Positions 1 through 9,501 of a stretch of DNA of 47,044 bases are shown here, piece by piece. The stretch is from Lentisphaeria bacterium. Lineage in GTDB: Bacteria > Verrucomicrobiota > Lentisphaeria > Victivallales > Victivallaceae. The DNA is taken from positions 1 to 47,044 of the forward strand of contig JAFVYP010000043.1 in NCBI GenBank assembly GCA_017508555.1. The letters run 5' to 3'. A program made the position numbers and the translations under genes. Below the pieces are notes generated by a model that was given only the letters and a program-made list of their open reading frames with translations, was not told the DNA's origin and ran no database searches. Within the stretch, counting starts at the first letter, position 1; every line of letters begins with the position of its first letter.

Positions 1-1
1 C

Positions 2-238
2 ATGCAGGGTCAGAAAAGACAGGGAGGGCGCCGCCGTGGAGCGGCCAAGCCGAAAGTTTGCCGGTTCTGCGAATCCAAGGTCAACTACATTGATTTCAAG
101 GATGCCGAAACTTTGATGAAATTCCAGACTGAAAAGGGCAAGATCCTGCCCCGCCGCATTACCGGCAACTGCCTGGATCACCAGAAGAAACTCGCCATCG
201 CCATCAAACGCGCCCGCGTTATCGCGCTGGTTTACTAA
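2..238 (+). CDS. rpsR: 30S ribosomal protein S18
   Basis: Small-subunit ribosomal protein that sits on the platform of the 30S subunit next to S6. The 78-residue product has the usual S18 length, a basic N-terminus and the conserved core around the sequence RRITGNC near residues 51-57. It keeps a CxxC pair near residues 20-23 and a later Cys/His pair (CLDH), the pattern of the zinc-binding S18 type. The ATG lies one base from the window edge, so an upstream start cannot be excluded. The stop is followed 18 bases later by rplI, and dnaB follows that, the classical rpsR-rplI-dnaB order. Confidence 0.95.
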   Translation: MQGQKRQGGRRRGAAKPKVCRFCESKVNYIDFKDAETLMKFQTEKGKILPRRITGNCLDHQKKLAIAIKRARVIALVY

Positions 239-256
239 TTCAGGAGGAGGATACAA

Positions 257-709
257 ATGGCTCAAGTTAGTTTGATTCTGCTCGATGATGTCGAAAAGCT
301 GGGTCTCGCCGGAGACGAAGTCCATGTGGCTCCCGGTTATGCCCGCAACTACCTCATCCCCCAGGGACTGGCTGCCAAAGCCACTCCGGGAACGCTGCGT
401 CTGATCGAGTCCCGCAGGGCTCTGATCGCCGAGCGCCGCGCCCAGGCTCTGGCGGATGCCAAAGCCGCCGCTGAAAAGCTGGCTGCTGTTGAGATCTCCA
501 TTGCCATGCAGGCTACTGATGACGATCAGCTCTTCGGTTCTGTGACCGCCCGTATGGTCGCTGACGAACTGGCCAAGCTGGGCTTCAAAGTCGAGCACAG
601 CCGCATTACCATCGAGCCGGCCATCAAGGCCCTCGGCGGTTATGATATTGATGTGAAGCTTCACGCTGAAGTTTCCACCACTGTCAAAGTCTGGGTGGTC
701 CGTGGCTGA
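257..709 (+). CDS. rplI: 50S ribosomal protein L9
   Basis: Large-subunit protein that binds 23S rRNA at the base of the L1 stalk. The 150-residue product has the L9 N-terminal domain (residues 1-50, including the GYARNYLIP signature near 27-35), a long Ala/Lys/Glu-rich connecting helix and a C-terminal domain containing LFGSVT. Length matches the family. A very strong ribosome binding site, GGAGGAGG, ends about 7 bases before the ATG. The end overlaps the dnaB start by 8 bases, which suggests translational coupling. Confidence 0.97.
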   Translation: MAQVSLILLDDVEKLGLAGDEVHVAPGYARNYLIPQGLAAKATPGTLRLIESRRALIAERRAQALADAKAAAEKLAAVEISIAMQATDDDQLFGSVTARMVADELAKLGFKVEHSRITIEPAIKALGGYDIDVKLHAEVSTTVKVWVVRG

Positions 710-2153
710 AACAGCGGACACCCCGTTTTCCGGTGAGAGAAAATCTCCCGGATTTGATAAAGAGACACGTCCGGCAGGCATTTTGCCTGACCGGGCGCGT
801 CCGCATGCTGTCCAGGTGGAAAAAGCCGTCCTGGGCGCCATGCTCAGCGAACCGGAAACTTGTATCGACCTGGCTGTCGAGCAGTTCAACCGGAACGATG
901 TTTTTTATATGCCTGCCCACAGGGAGATCTACCGGGTCCTCCTTGAACTCCAGCAGAAAAAAAGCGGCAGTGTTGACGCTGTTACTGTTGCCCAGAAACT
1001 CCGCGAAGAGGAAAAACTCGATGCTGTCGGCGGAGAGCTTTATCTGGCAGAATTGATCGCTTCCGTCGCCACCACCGTCAATCTTGAATCCTGGTGCCAG
1101 ACCCTTCTCAAATTTGCCACGCTCCGCCGGATGATCAATGTCTGCAGCGATGCGCTGCTCAAATGTTATGACTCCAATGCCGATGCGGTGAAAGTGGTCG
1201 AAGAGATCGAGTCGGATATCTACAACGTCCGCGGAGAAGAGGCTAACCGTTCCATTGTCAGCATCGCGGATCTTGTTGCCGGACAGTTTGAAGAACTCAT
1301 GCAGATCGCCGAAGGCAAGCGTGAAGTGGGTATCCCCACGGGATTTGCGCCTATCGACGATTGTACCGGCGGCCTCAAACCCGGTGAAATGTTTGTTCTT
1401 GCGGCCCGTCCCTCCATCGGAAAAACCTCTCTTGCGCTCAATGTGCTGCGCAATGTGGCGATGAACCGTGAGAAACCCCGCGCAGTGGCTTTCTTCAGTT
1501 TGGAAATGACTGAACAGCAGATCGCCCGGCGTATTTTGTGTACAGAGTCCCAGATCCCGGAAAGTGTGTTCCGCAGTCACAGTTTCCAGTACAGTGATCT
1601 TGCCCGCATGACCGGTGCGGTGGATGCCATCAGAAAGGCCCAGATCTATATTGATCCCACCAGCGGATTGTCCATTGCTGAACTGCGGGCCAAAGCGCGC
1701 CGTCTCAAGGCGCAGAAAAATATTGAATTGATCGTTATCGACTACCTGCAGCTGATGCACGCAGACGGACGGATCGAAAGCCGTCAGCAGGAAGTCGCAG
1801 AAATATCCGGCGGTATCAAGAAACTGGCCAAGGATCTCAAGGTCCCTGTGCTGGTTCTGGCCCAGCTCAACCGTGACATCGACAAGGCCTCCGGGGCCAA
1901 TGCCAGGCCGAAACTGGCCAACCTGCGTGAGTCCGGTGCGATCGAGCAGGATGCCGATATTGTGAGCTTTCTTCACCGCAACCGTGAAGAGAGCAAAGGC
2001 GTGGCCAACTCTGCCAGCGTTGAAGCTGAATGGATCATTGAGAAAAACCGTAACGGAAGAACGGGCAACTTTAAGCTGCTGTTCTATCCGGCACGCATGG
2101 AATTTTTGCCGGCGGCGCCCTGCAGTGAGGAATTTGCGCCCCAGCAGCAGTAA
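702..2153 (+). CDS. dnaB: Replicative DNA helicase DnaB
   Basis: Hexameric ATP-dependent helicase that unwinds DNA ahead of the replisome and recruits primase. The 483-residue product has the DnaB N-terminal domain (about residues 25-130, PHAVQVEKAVLGAML) and the RecA-like C-terminal domain with a Walker A of the DnaB form (ARPSIGKTS near 235), the Walker B segment LIVIDYLQLM and the LRESGAIEQDAD arginine-finger region. The start is taken as GTG at 702, overlapping the end of rplI. No better-placed ATG precedes the conserved domain and the ribosome binding site is weak, so coupling to rplI is likely. No intein interrupts it. Confidence 0.96.
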   Translation: MAETADTPFSGERKSPGFDKETRPAGILPDRARPHAVQVEKAVLGAMLSEPETCIDLAVEQFNRNDVFYMPAHREIYRVLLELQQKKSGSVDAVTVAQKLREEEKLDAVGGELYLAELIASVATTVNLESWCQTLLKFATLRRMINVCSDALLKCYDSNADAVKVVEEIESDIYNVRGEEANRSIVSIADLVAGQFEELMQIAEGKREVGIPTGFAPIDDCTGGLKPGEMFVLAARPSIGKTSLALNVLRNVAMNREKPRAVAFFSLEMTEQQIARRILCTESQIPESVFRSHSFQYSDLARMTGAVDAIRKAQIYIDPTSGLSIAELRAKARRLKAQKNIELIVIDYLQLMHADGRIESRQQEVAEISGGIKKLAKDLKVPVLVLAQLNRDIDKASGANARPKLANLRESGAIEQDADIVSFLHRNREESKGVANSASVEAEWIIEKNRNGRTGNFKLLFYPARMEFLPAAPCSEEFAPQQQ

Positions 2154-2181
2154 AACGAAAAGAAAGATCAGGGGTTTTGAT

Positions 2182-4500
2182 ATGACTTTCAAGAGAGTGA
2201 CCGCAGTTGCGGCGGCTTTGTTTTTCGCCGTTTCCGGTGCGGTTGAAGTGAATAAAGTCACTTTCCGTCAGGAGGGCAAAAGCCGTCTGGCGGAGGTTCA
2301 GCTGACCAGTCAGGTCAAGCTGCACCCGGGGGTACAATATACGCGGCAGACTCTGGATGATGATATCAAGCGTCTCCACGCCACGGGCAACTTTTCGGAT
2401 GTGACCGCTGAGGCCGTTCCGGCCGGAAACGATAAGGTGGATATCGTCTTTACCGTCGTTCCCCGTCCCCGCATTGCCAAGATCCAGTTCAGCGGGAACG
2501 CCAAATTCAAGGAACACGAGCTGGGACGCGAGATCACCATTGCCGAAGGCAGTATCCTCAACGATCTGGCTCTGCGGGAAAGCATCGCCAAACTGCGCCG
2601 TTTTTATCAGGAACGGGGATATCGGGATGCGGTCATTCCGCCCCCGGCGATTGTTCCTGACGGCAGCGGCGATGTAACGGTGACGTTCAAAATCGAAGAA
2701 CATCTGCGTCTCAAGGTGCATGATGTGAAGTTTGAAGGGACAACGGTTTTTTCCCAGTGGGATCTGCGTCACAGTATCGCCACCCGTTTCAGTTATTTCA
2801 ACTATGTGCCGTTTCTCAATGATTATCTCAATCACGGCCTTCTTGACCGTCCTGAGCTTGAACTGGATAAAGCCCGTTTGAGGGATAAATACCATGATGC
2901 GGGTTATCTGGATTTTGCCATATCCAAAATCGACATCACGCCTCTTGCAGACGATCCTGAGTATGTGGATGTGACGTTCCATATCCGCGAAGGCAAACCC
3001 TACAAAGTGGGCAAAGTTGAGCTTGCCGGCGTGACGGTGTTCAAACACCGGGAGCCGGATGCCCGGATCCGCCTGAAAGCCGGGGAGATCTTCAGCAGGA
3101 CAAAAGAGGATGCTGCCTGCCGCGGGATCGCCGCTTTGTATGAGACTTTGGGTTATTGCGATGTCTCCTGCCGTGCTGTCCGGACGGAGGATTTTGAAAA
3201 GGGGACGGTCGATCTTAGATTTGAGGTGAGCGAAGGGCGTAAATACCATGTCCGCGATGTGATCATCGTGGGCAATACGGCGACCAAAGACAAGGTCATC
3301 CGCCGGGAACTGGCCATCCAGCCGGGAGATCCTGTGGATAGAAACCGTATTGCCGTCAGCCGTCAGCGCCTTCTGGGCATGGGCTATTTTGCAAAAGTCG
3401 AAGCTGTTCCTGTCAATGCGGATGCCCTGGATGAAAAGGATGTCCGTATCACTGTTCAGGAAAAGGATTCCCGTTACCAGTTCCGTATCGGTGCCGGTGC
3501 CAGTGATGTCAACTCTGTTTTCGGTATGGCCGAGATCTCTGCGGATAATTTTGATATCCTCAATCCCAAAGACTGGTTTTACGGCGGCGGTCAGCGTCTG
3601 CGTATCCGCGGCGTGTACGGTTTTGAAAATGCCGGCTTCAACGTGGATTTTGTGGAGCCCTGGTTCCTGGATAAACCCATCCGCTTTGAGCTTTCCGGCT
3701 ACATGAACGAGACGGAATACGAGGCCTGGGATGAGTGGCGCGTGGGCGGAAGGACCTCCTTCCAGCGGAAAATATTTGATGATTTCACCTCCATCGCGGT
3801 CGGTTATAAATTTGAAGTTGTCCGTGTGAAAAACGCCAACTACCGTCTGAAGGATTATTTCAAGGCAAACGATCTTTCCGGAACGTTCCTTGTCAGTCAG
3901 CCCTCCATCAACATCAACCGGGATACCCGGGACAGTCTGACCGATCCGACAGAGGGTTACAACATCAATCTTTTTGCCTCCATCACGCCGCAGGTGTTCG
4001 GTTCCAGCTCCAGCTATTACCGCATGGAGGCCAAGGGCAGCTACTACATCAGTTTCTTTGACAAAGCCATCGTTGCCATGGTGGGTGCCAAGATCGGAAC
4101 GGTGGCCAGTTTTGACCGCAACGAAGATGTGCCGGTGTTTGAGCGTTACTTCATGGGCGGCAGTGATTCTCTGCGGGGCTTTGAATACCGTTCTGTCAGT
4201 CCCACTTACCGGCGTGAAAGCATCGGCGGTCAGACCATGCTGCTGATGACCGCTGAGGTCAGCCATCCCATCTGGGGACCCATCCGCGGTGCCGCGTTCA
4301 TCGACGTGGGCAACGCCTGGCGCAACTCTTACAGCATGGGATTCAGCGATATCAATATCGGTGCCGGTTACGGATTGCGCATCAAGATCCCCCAGCTCAA
4401 TGTGCCTATCAAGCTGGATATCGCGTATCCCTGTCTGAACAATCAGCGGGATGAATCCAGTAAAGTGCGTATCCACTTCAACGTAGGATTTACCTTCTGA
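2182..4500 (+). CDS. bamA: Outer membrane protein assembly factor BamA
   Basis: Omp85-family protein that folds and inserts beta-barrel proteins into the outer membrane. The 772-residue product begins with a short Sec signal peptide (MTFKRVTAVAAALFFAVSGA). A series of POTRA repeats follows (about residues 20-430), then the C-terminal barrel, including the FMGGSDSLRGFEYRSV motif near 660 that corresponds to the conserved VRGF loop of Omp85 proteins. It ends in Phe, as expected for a barrel recognised by the Bam machinery. The start at 2182 was chosen because it puts the signal peptide at the N-terminus; the frame remains open upstream into dnaB. The stop codon overlaps the mazG start. The usual neighbours skp, lpxD and fabZ are absent, so the locus is rearranged. 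Confidence 0.95.
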   Translation: MTFKRVTAVAAALFFAVSGAVEVNKVTFRQEGKSRLAEVQLTSQVKLHPGVQYTRQTLDDDIKRLHATGNFSDVTAEAVPAGNDKVDIVFTVVPRPRIAKIQFSGNAKFKEHELGREITIAEGSILNDLALRESIAKLRRFYQERGYRDAVIPPPAIVPDGSGDVTVTFKIEEHLRLKVHDVKFEGTTVFSQWDLRHSIATRFSYFNYVPFLNDYLNHGLLDRPELELDKARLRDKYHDAGYLDFAISKIDITPLADDPEYVDVTFHIREGKPYKVGKVELAGVTVFKHREPDARIRLKAGEIFSRTKEDAACRGIAALYETLGYCDVSCRAVRTEDFEKGTVDLRFEVSEGRKYHVRDVIIVGNTATKDKVIRRELAIQPGDPVDRNRIAVSRQRLLGMGYFAKVEAVPVNADALDEKDVRITVQEKDSRYQFRIGAGASDVNSVFGMAEISADNFDILNPKDWFYGGGQRLRIRGVYGFENAGFNVDFVEPWFLDKPIRFELSGYMNETEYEAWDEWRVGGRTSFQRKIFDDFTSIAVGYKFEVVRVKNANYRLKDYFKANDLSGTFLVSQPSININRDTRDSLTDPTEGYNINLFASITPQVFGSSSSYYRMEAKGSYYISFFDKAIVAMVGAKIGTVASFDRNEDVPVFERYFMGGSDSLRGFEYRSVSPTYRRESIGGQTMLLMTAEVSHPIWGPIRGAAFIDVGNAWRNSYSMGFSDINIGAGYGLRIKIPQLNVPIKLDIAYPCLNNQRDESSKVRIHFNVGFTF

Positions 4501-5294
4501 TGGCTGCTGAATTTCCCTCTACTGCTGACGGCCTTCTGGCCGTACTCCGCCGTTTGCGGGCGCCCGACGGCTGTCCGTGGGACCGGGCCCAGACCCGTCA
4601 TACCCTGACGGCCCATCTGGCCGGAGAGTGTGCCGAACTGATCGACGCCATCGACCGGGAGGATGCCCCCGGCATCTGCGATGAAGCCGGGGACGTGTTG
4701 ATGAACCTGTTGCTCCAGATCTGCATTGCTGAGGAAAAGGGAGAGTTCACTCTTGCCGATGTCTGGAAGAGCGAGATCAGTAAAATGGTCCGCCGCCACG
4801 CTCATATTTTCGGAGAGGAAAGCGCCGCCACCCCTGAGGAGGTCACTGCCTTGTGGGAAAAGATCAAAGCCAAAGAGCGGGCCGGCAAACCCAAAGGCGA
4901 GTCCATTCTGGATGATGTCCCTCATTATCTTTCAGCCCTCACCCGCGCTGAAAAACTTCAGAAGAAAGCGGCCAAAACCGGTTTTGACTGGAGCTGTGAG
5001 CGTGACATTCTTGCCAAAATCAAAGAGGAAACCGGAGAGCTTGAAGAGGCGATGATCTCCGGTCAGGAAAATGATGTGGATGAAGAGCTGGGAGACCTGC
5101 TGTTTTCAGTCGTCAACCTGATCCGTTTCCGCAAACGGCAGGATGCTGAGGCTCTGCTGCGGGCAGCCAATTTGAAGTTTGAAAGCCGTTTCCGCTTTGT
5201 TGAAAAAGAATTGAAAGCTGCCGGAGAAAGCCTTGAAAGCGCGAATTTGGACCGCATGGAGGCTCTCTGGCAGGCTGCTAAAAAGGAGGAGTAA
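4500..5294 (+). CDS. mazG: Nucleoside triphosphate pyrophosphohydrolase MazG
   Basis: Hydrolyses NTPs and dNTPs to monophosphates and pyrophosphate, in house-cleaning or in lowering alarmone levels. The 264-residue length and two tandem MazG domains match the Escherichia coli type. The first has CPWDRAQT and the metal-binding run EcaELidAid...DEaGDvlmN; the second has KIKEETGELEEA followed by DEELGDLLFSVVN. The ATG overlaps the bamA stop (TGATG), so translation is coupled. The gene is followed three bases later by arnB, and the ribosome binding site of arnB lies inside its last codons. Confidence 0.94.
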   Translation: MAAEFPSTADGLLAVLRRLRAPDGCPWDRAQTRHTLTAHLAGECAELIDAIDREDAPGICDEAGDVLMNLLLQICIAEEKGEFTLADVWKSEISKMVRRHAHIFGEESAATPEEVTALWEKIKAKERAGKPKGESILDDVPHYLSALTRAEKLQKKAAKTGFDWSCERDILAKIKEETGELEEAMISGQENDVDEELGDLLFSVVNLIRFRKRQDAEALLRAANLKFESRFRFVEKELKAAGESLESANLDRMEALWQAAKKEE

Positions 5295-5297
5295 GAT

Positions 5298-6449
5298 ATG
5301 CGCAGTGAATTTTTACCTTTTACAAAACCTGCTGTGACAGAAGAGGATATCGCAGCCGTTAATGCAGTTCTGCGTTCCGGCTGGCTGACCAATGGTCCTG
5401 TGAATGCTGAATTTGAGGCTGCAGTGGCGGCCCTTTCCAACTGCAAGGGAGCTGTGGCTGTTGCTTCTGCCACGGGCGCGATGCATATTCTGCTTCAGGC
5501 ACTGGGGATCGGTCCCGGAGATGAAGTCATCACGCCCTCCATGACCTGGGTATCCATTGCCAATATGATCGTTCTTTCCGGTGCGACGCCTGTGTTTGTG
5601 GATGTGAATAAAGAGACGCTCCTGGTGGAGCCTGAAACGATCCGGAAAGCCATTACGCCCCGGACAAAACTGATCGTTCCCGTTCACTTTGCCGGAGCGC
5701 CCTGCGATATGGACGGTATCCGCGCTGTTGCCGGAAATATCCCCGTCGTGGAGGATGCAGCTCACGCTGTCGGTACCTTCTACAAAGGCCGTCATGTGGG
5801 AACGGGCAACCATGCGATCTACAGTTTCCATGCGATCAAAAACGTCACCTGCGGCGAGGGCGGCATGTTTGTTTCCGATGATCCGGAACTGTGTGACAAG
5901 ATCCGCCGCTGGAAGTTCCACGGGATCGGCATGGATGCCTTTGACCGGCAGAACAGAGGACGTTCTCCGCAGGCGGAAGTGCTTTCTCCGGGGTTCAAAT
6001 ACAATCTCACCGATATCTGTGCCGCGCTGGGATACAGCCAGTTCAAACGCTGGCAGAAGATCAATGCCCGCCGCACGGAACTGGCCATGCTTTACCGTGA
6101 AAAATTAGCCGCTGTTCCGGAGATCCGTCCCCTGGCCGATCCGGCTGGATATGATTTCACTCACGCCTGGCATCTCTTCGTTGTCCGGGTGGACACTCCC
6201 CGTATCGACAGAAATACTTTCATGGCCAAACTCAAGGAGCAGAATATCGGGACCGGACTGCATTTCCGCTGCGCTCATCTTCAGAAATTTTACCGGGAAC
6301 ATTTCGGTTTCCAGGAGGGGGTTCTGCCCAATACGGAATACAACAGTGACCGGATCTGTTCTCTCCCCCTCTTTCCGGATATGCTCGACAGCGACGTGGA
6401 TGATGTGATTTGCGCTATCAAAACAGTCCTCGCCGGAGCCGGGAAATGA
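5298..6449 (+). CDS. arnB: UDP-4-amino-4-deoxy-L-arabinose aminotransferase ArnB
   Basis: PLP enzyme of the DegT/DnrJ/EryC1 family that converts the UDP-4-keto-pentose to UDP-L-Ara4N, the lipid A decoration that blunts cationic antimicrobial peptides. The 383-residue product resembles the enterobacterial ArnB as I remember it over its whole length: SEFLPF at the start, [38 protein letters not shown], the PLP lysine K181 in [22 protein letters not shown], and GTGLHFR with SLPLFPDM near the end. The ribosome binding site GGAGGAG sits 8 bases before the ATG. An arnT-like gene and arnC follow directly, which supports this call over a generic sugar aminotransferase. No arnA or arnD gene is in the window. 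Confidence 0.92.
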   Translation: MRSEFLPFTKPAVTEEDIAAVNAVLRSGWLTNGPVNAEFEAAVAALSNCKGAVAVASATGAMHILLQALGIGPGDEVITPSMTWVSIANMIVLSGATPVFVDVNKETLLVEPETIRKAITPRTKLIVPVHFAGAPCDMDGIRAVAGNIPVVEDAAHAVGTFYKGRHVGTGNHAIYSFHAIKNVTCGEGGMFVSDDPELCDKIRRWKFHGIGMDAFDRQNRGRSPQAEVLSPGFKYNLTDICAALGYSQFKRWQKINARRTELAMLYREKLAAVPEIRPLADPAGYDFTHAWHLFVVRVDTPRIDRNTFMAKLKEQNIGTGLHFRCAHLQKFYREHFGFQEGVLPNTEYNSDRICSLPLFPDMLDSDVDDVICAIKTVLAGAGK

Positions 6450-8236
6450 CAGGATACGACTTCAACGAAAAACAATCCGGCTCTTCGGGAGTCCTGCTCT
6501 GGATCTTTGCCATCGTCTCCCTTTTCATGTTTCTGGGCGTCAATGCCCTCTGGGCTTCGGAGGACCGATGGGCAGAGATCGCCCGTGAGATGATTCAGAC
6601 CGGAGATTATCTTCATCCGGCGATCAACCGTCAGATCTATTTTGACAAGCCGCAGCTCTCGTACTGGTTCATCATCCCCTGGGCAAAACTTTTCGGCTTT
6701 ACAGAGCTTGCGCCCCGCATCCCCAGCGCGCTGGCGGCTCTGGCGGGCCTCTTCGGCACGCTGGCTCTGGCCCGGAAGCTCTTTGACAGCCGGACGGCTC
6801 TGTTGAGCGGATGGTTTCTTGCCTCCTGTTACGGTTTCCTTTTCTGGGGACGGACCGCCGCTGCCGATATGGCCAACATGTCTGCCGCCGTTCTGGCTGT
6901 CGCCTGGTTCTATCATTGTGAAGAAAAACCGAACTTCCTGAAATATCTGCTTTTCTGGTTCATTGCCTTCTGCGGCGCCCTGACCAAAGGACTGCCTGCG
7001 GTCGCTGTGCCGGTGGTGATGATCATGCCTTATCTTTTCAGAGAGAAACGGTTTCTCAAACATTTGAAATTCAGCAATTTTCTGGCGTTTTTCATGGGGC
7101 TTGGCTTTTATTTTCTGCCCTTTATTCTGGCATCGGAGATCCCTCCCGCCCCGGGAATGACTTTTCCGGAAGGACCTGTTTTAAGCGGTTTGGAGCTGGT
7201 TTGGAGAGAAAATATCATCCGTGTCGTCAAAGCCTTTGACCATAATGATCCCGTTTACAGTTACCTGTATCATCTGCCCCGTGTGCTGATCCCCTGGTCG
7301 CCCTTTTTTCTCATCGCCTTCGGAACGGCCGCTGCCGGATATAAAAAACTTTACAGCCGTCATCAGGAGCTTTTCCGGGGGGTCGTTCTCTGTTTCCTCA
7401 TGTTTACAGCCTCCTCTTCCCGCAGGTGGTATTACATCCTGCCTCTGGCGCCTTTCTGCTGTATTTTCACAGCGGCCATGTTTTACCGTGATCCGGAAAA
7501 CAAACTGGTCAAAATGCTCTTTTCACTGCTCCGGTACTGCCTGATCTTTGTTGGCGCCTGCGGACTGGCGGCACCGGTGATGCTGCCCGTTTTCAAGATG
7601 ATGTTCAAGATCACGCCGCCCCTTCTGGCCTCTGTTGCCATTCCCGTTGCGGGTTTGCTGATCCTTGTGATCTGCATGATGGATAATCAACCCGGCAGTT
7701 CCGTTGAAAAGAAAACAGGTATGCCTTACCATATCGGTTCTGTTGTCTGCGGCGTGGCTGTGGTCATGGCGGCTGTGTTTGGCGCCGTTATGCCGGGAAT
7801 GACTGTTTTCCGGACGGAAAAACCCTTTATTCTGGCGGCCCGTCCCTTACTGGCTGGTATTCCGGAAAAAGATATCGTCTTTTTCCAGACGGATAATCTT
7901 GCCAAGTTCCAGTATTATTTGCAGTGGGATGAGGCGGCGGCGATCATCAACAAGCAGAAAAAGGGCGAAAAGAGCCGTTTGAAAGAGTTCATCCATTCTC
8001 GCGCCGGCCGCCGTGTGGCGCTGCTGTGTTACGACCGCCCCCGGGAGATCCAGCCCCTGTTTGCTGAATTGGAACAGGCTCAAATCAATACAAAAGAGCT
8101 GAAACCCGTCCTGAAAGAGGCCGGCAGTGATAAGCAATGGGTGCTTTTTCTCATTGATGTACCTCTCCGCAAGACGGAAAACTTAAAAAATACCGGAGAG
8201 ATCCCGGATAAAAAAGGAAGAAAAAAAGATGCTTGA
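6446..8236 (+). CDS. ArnT-like lipid A aminoarabinose/glycosyl transferase, GT-C fold membrane protein
   Basis: Predicted inner-membrane transferase that moves a sugar from undecaprenyl phosphate to lipid A on the periplasmic face. The 596-residue product has many hydrophobic helices in its first 430 residues and the N-terminal loop signature of the ArnT/GT39/GT83 group ([18 protein letters not shown], then FDKPQLSYW), followed by [15 protein letters not shown]. The C-terminal 150 residues are soluble and lysine-rich at the end. The start at 6446 gives a 4-base ATGA overlap with arnB; an upstream in-frame start would overlap arnB by 40 bases. Position between arnB and arnC supports an ArnT role. 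Substrate identity is inferred, since GT-C transferases are hard to separate by sequence alone. Confidence 0.82.
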   Translation: MTGYDFNEKQSGSSGVLLWIFAIVSLFMFLGVNALWASEDRWAEIAREMIQTGDYLHPAINRQIYFDKPQLSYWFIIPWAKLFGFTELAPRIPSALAALAGLFGTLALARKLFDSRTALLSGWFLASCYGFLFWGRTAAADMANMSAAVLAVAWFYHCEEKPNFLKYLLFWFIAFCGALTKGLPAVAVPVVMIMPYLFREKRFLKHLKFSNFLAFFMGLGFYFLPFILASEIPPAPGMTFPEGPVLSGLELVWRENIIRVVKAFDHNDPVYSYLYHLPRVLIPWSPFFLIAFGTAAAGYKKLYSRHQELFRGVVLCFLMFTASSSRRWYYILPLAPFCCIFTAAMFYRDPENKLVKMLFSLLRYCLIFVGACGLAAPVMLPVFKMMFKITPPLLASVAIPVAGLLILVICMMDNQPGSSVEKKTGMPYHIGSVVCGVAVVMAAVFGAVMPGMTVFRTEKPFILAARPLLAGIPEKDIVFFQTDNLAKFQYYLQWDEAAAIINKQKKGEKSRLKEFIHSRAGRRVALLCYDRPREIQPLFAELEQAQINTKELKPVLKEAGSDKQWVLFLIDVPLRKTENLKNTGEIPDKKGRKKDA

Positions 8237-9197
8237 AAAAGATCATACCGTCAATTACATTTCCGTTGTTGTCCCTGTTTATAATGAGGAAGGTTGTCTC
8301 CAGGAGCTGATCGACCGCACGCTGAAAGTGCTGGATTCCATGAACAAAAAATTTGAGTTCATCCTGATCGACGACGGCAGCCGCGACAGTTCCCGGGAGA
8401 TCATCACCCGTGCTTCTGAGGCCCGTCCCAACGAAGTTATCGGCTGTATCCTCAACCGCAATTACGGACAGCACTCCGCGATCATGGCGGGATTTTCCAT
8501 GGTGCGCGGTGATCTTGTCATCACCCTCGATGCCGATTTGCAAAATCCTCCGGAAGAGATCCCCAATCTGGTGGCTGCTGCCGAAGCCGGCAACGATGTG
8601 GTGGGAACCATCCGTCAGAACCGCAGGGATACGCTTTTCCGCAAAGTGGCTTCAAAGATTGTGAACCGCGTTGCCCGTGCCGCTACTGGTGTCCACATGA
8701 ACGATTACGGCTGTATGCTCCGCGCTTACCGCAGATTTGTGGTGGAAGCCATGCTCCAGTGCAATGAACGCAGTACCTTCATTCCCGTTCTCGGCAACAG
8801 TTTCGCCCGGACGACCTGTGAGATCCCTGTGGCTCACGCCGCCCGCAAAGTGGGTGACTCCAAGTATTCCCTGTGGAAACTTATCAATTTGCAGTTCAAT
8901 CTGCTGACCTGTATGACCACTGTTCCTCTGCGCATGCTGACCTATTTCGGACTTCTGGCCGGTTTCAGCGGATTTCTTTTGAGTTTGTATATCATCATCC
9001 GCCGTTTCTGCTGGGCGGACGGCGATCAGTGGGCCAACGGCGGTGTGTTCACACTCTTTGCCGTGATGTTTATTTTTACGGGTATCCACATGGTGGGCAT
9101 CGGCGTTATCGGAGAGTACATCGGCCGTCTTTATACCGATGTCCGCGCACGGCCCCGCTACTTTGTGGAAGAGGTCACCGGACGCAAAGAGGACTGA
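8229..9197 (+). CDS. arnC: Undecaprenyl-phosphate 4-deoxy-4-formamido-L-arabinose transferase ArnC
   Basis: GT2 enzyme that loads formylated aminoarabinose onto undecaprenyl phosphate on the cytoplasmic side. The 322-residue product has an N-terminal GT-A domain with [34 protein letters not shown] and the [12 protein letters not shown] metal-binding stretch. Then come [11 protein letters not shown] and ERSTFIP, and two C-terminal membrane helices ending in [19 protein letters not shown]. These segments look close to enterobacterial ArnC as I remember it, closer than to the general DPM1/GtrB group. It overlaps the preceding gene by 8 bases and has an AAGGAAG ribosome binding site. Together with arnB and the arnT-like gene it forms three steps of the L-Ara4N pathway. 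Confidence 0.9.
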   Translation: MLEKDHTVNYISVVVPVYNEEGCLQELIDRTLKVLDSMNKKFEFILIDDGSRDSSREIITRASEARPNEVIGCILNRNYGQHSAIMAGFSMVRGDLVITLDADLQNPPEEIPNLVAAAEAGNDVVGTIRQNRRDTLFRKVASKIVNRVARAATGVHMNDYGCMLRAYRRFVVEAMLQCNERSTFIPVLGNSFARTTCEIPVAHAARKVGDSKYSLWKLINLQFNLLTCMTTVPLRMLTYFGLLAGFSGFLLSLYIIIRRFCWADGDQWANGGVFTLFAVMFIFTGIHMVGIGVIGEYIGRLYTDVRARPRYFVEEVTGRKED

Positions 9198-9198
9198 T

Positions 9199-9441
9199 AT
9201 GAAAAACACCGGAAAAGATCCCGGTATGCTTCTGGGGCTGGGACTGGACAACACCGACGGCCACAAGCGTATCACTGAAGGAGATAACTTCTGTCTCGTC
9301 GGCGGTTCGGAGGAGACCCATGACCGCATGACGGAAACGGCTATCAAGTTCAATGAAAAATTGAGCCGCCGCGGAAAACATGTGAGTGAACTTTCTCCTG
9401 AAGAGTTCAACGACCTCATGCGCGAAGCCTCCGGCCGTTGA
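9199..9441 (+). CDS. Small conserved-looking hypothetical protein (80 aa)
   Basis: This ORF starts at the ATG one base after the arnC stop and ends just before a strong terminator, so it is the last gene of the arn transcription unit. The product is soluble, with no signal peptide or membrane helix. It has a Gly/Asp-rich N-terminal half (LGLGLDNTDGHKRIT, NFCLVGGSEETHD) and a charged helical C-terminal half (MTETAIKFNEKLSRRGKHV, then ELSPEEFNDLMREA). The balanced amino-acid use and coupling to arnC argue that it is a real gene. I do not recognise a function. Similar short proteins may exist in other PVC bacteria, but this cannot be checked here. Confidence 0.72.
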   Translation: MKNTGKDPGMLLGLGLDNTDGHKRITEGDNFCLVGGSEETHDRMTETAIKFNEKLSRRGKHVSELSPEEFNDLMREASGR

Positions 9442-9470
9442 AAACAAATCCCCCGGAAATACCGGTATTT

Positions 9471-9501
9471 CCCCTGCGGTTCCCCGCAGGGGGTTATTTT
9501 T
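9471..9501 (+). terminator. Rho-independent terminator of the arn transcription unit
   Basis: A perfect 9-bp stem (CCCCTGCGG at 9471-9479 pairing with CCGCAGGGG at 9484-9492) closes a 4-base TTCC loop and is followed by GTTATTTTT. It lies 30 bases after the small ORF. The stop codon of the convergent fcl gene overlaps the T-run, so the same hairpin may also slow transcription from the other side. Confidence 0.9.

Noticed and set aside
1984-2181. N-terminal extension of bamA into dnaB
   Set aside because: The frame is open, but the added residues would bury the signal peptide that begins at 2182.
684-4476. Long minus-strand open frames opposite dnaB and bamA (525 and 801 codons)
   Set aside because: They lie exactly opposite clear dnaB and bamA coding frames, have no recognisable motifs, and arise from the codon bias of the real genes.
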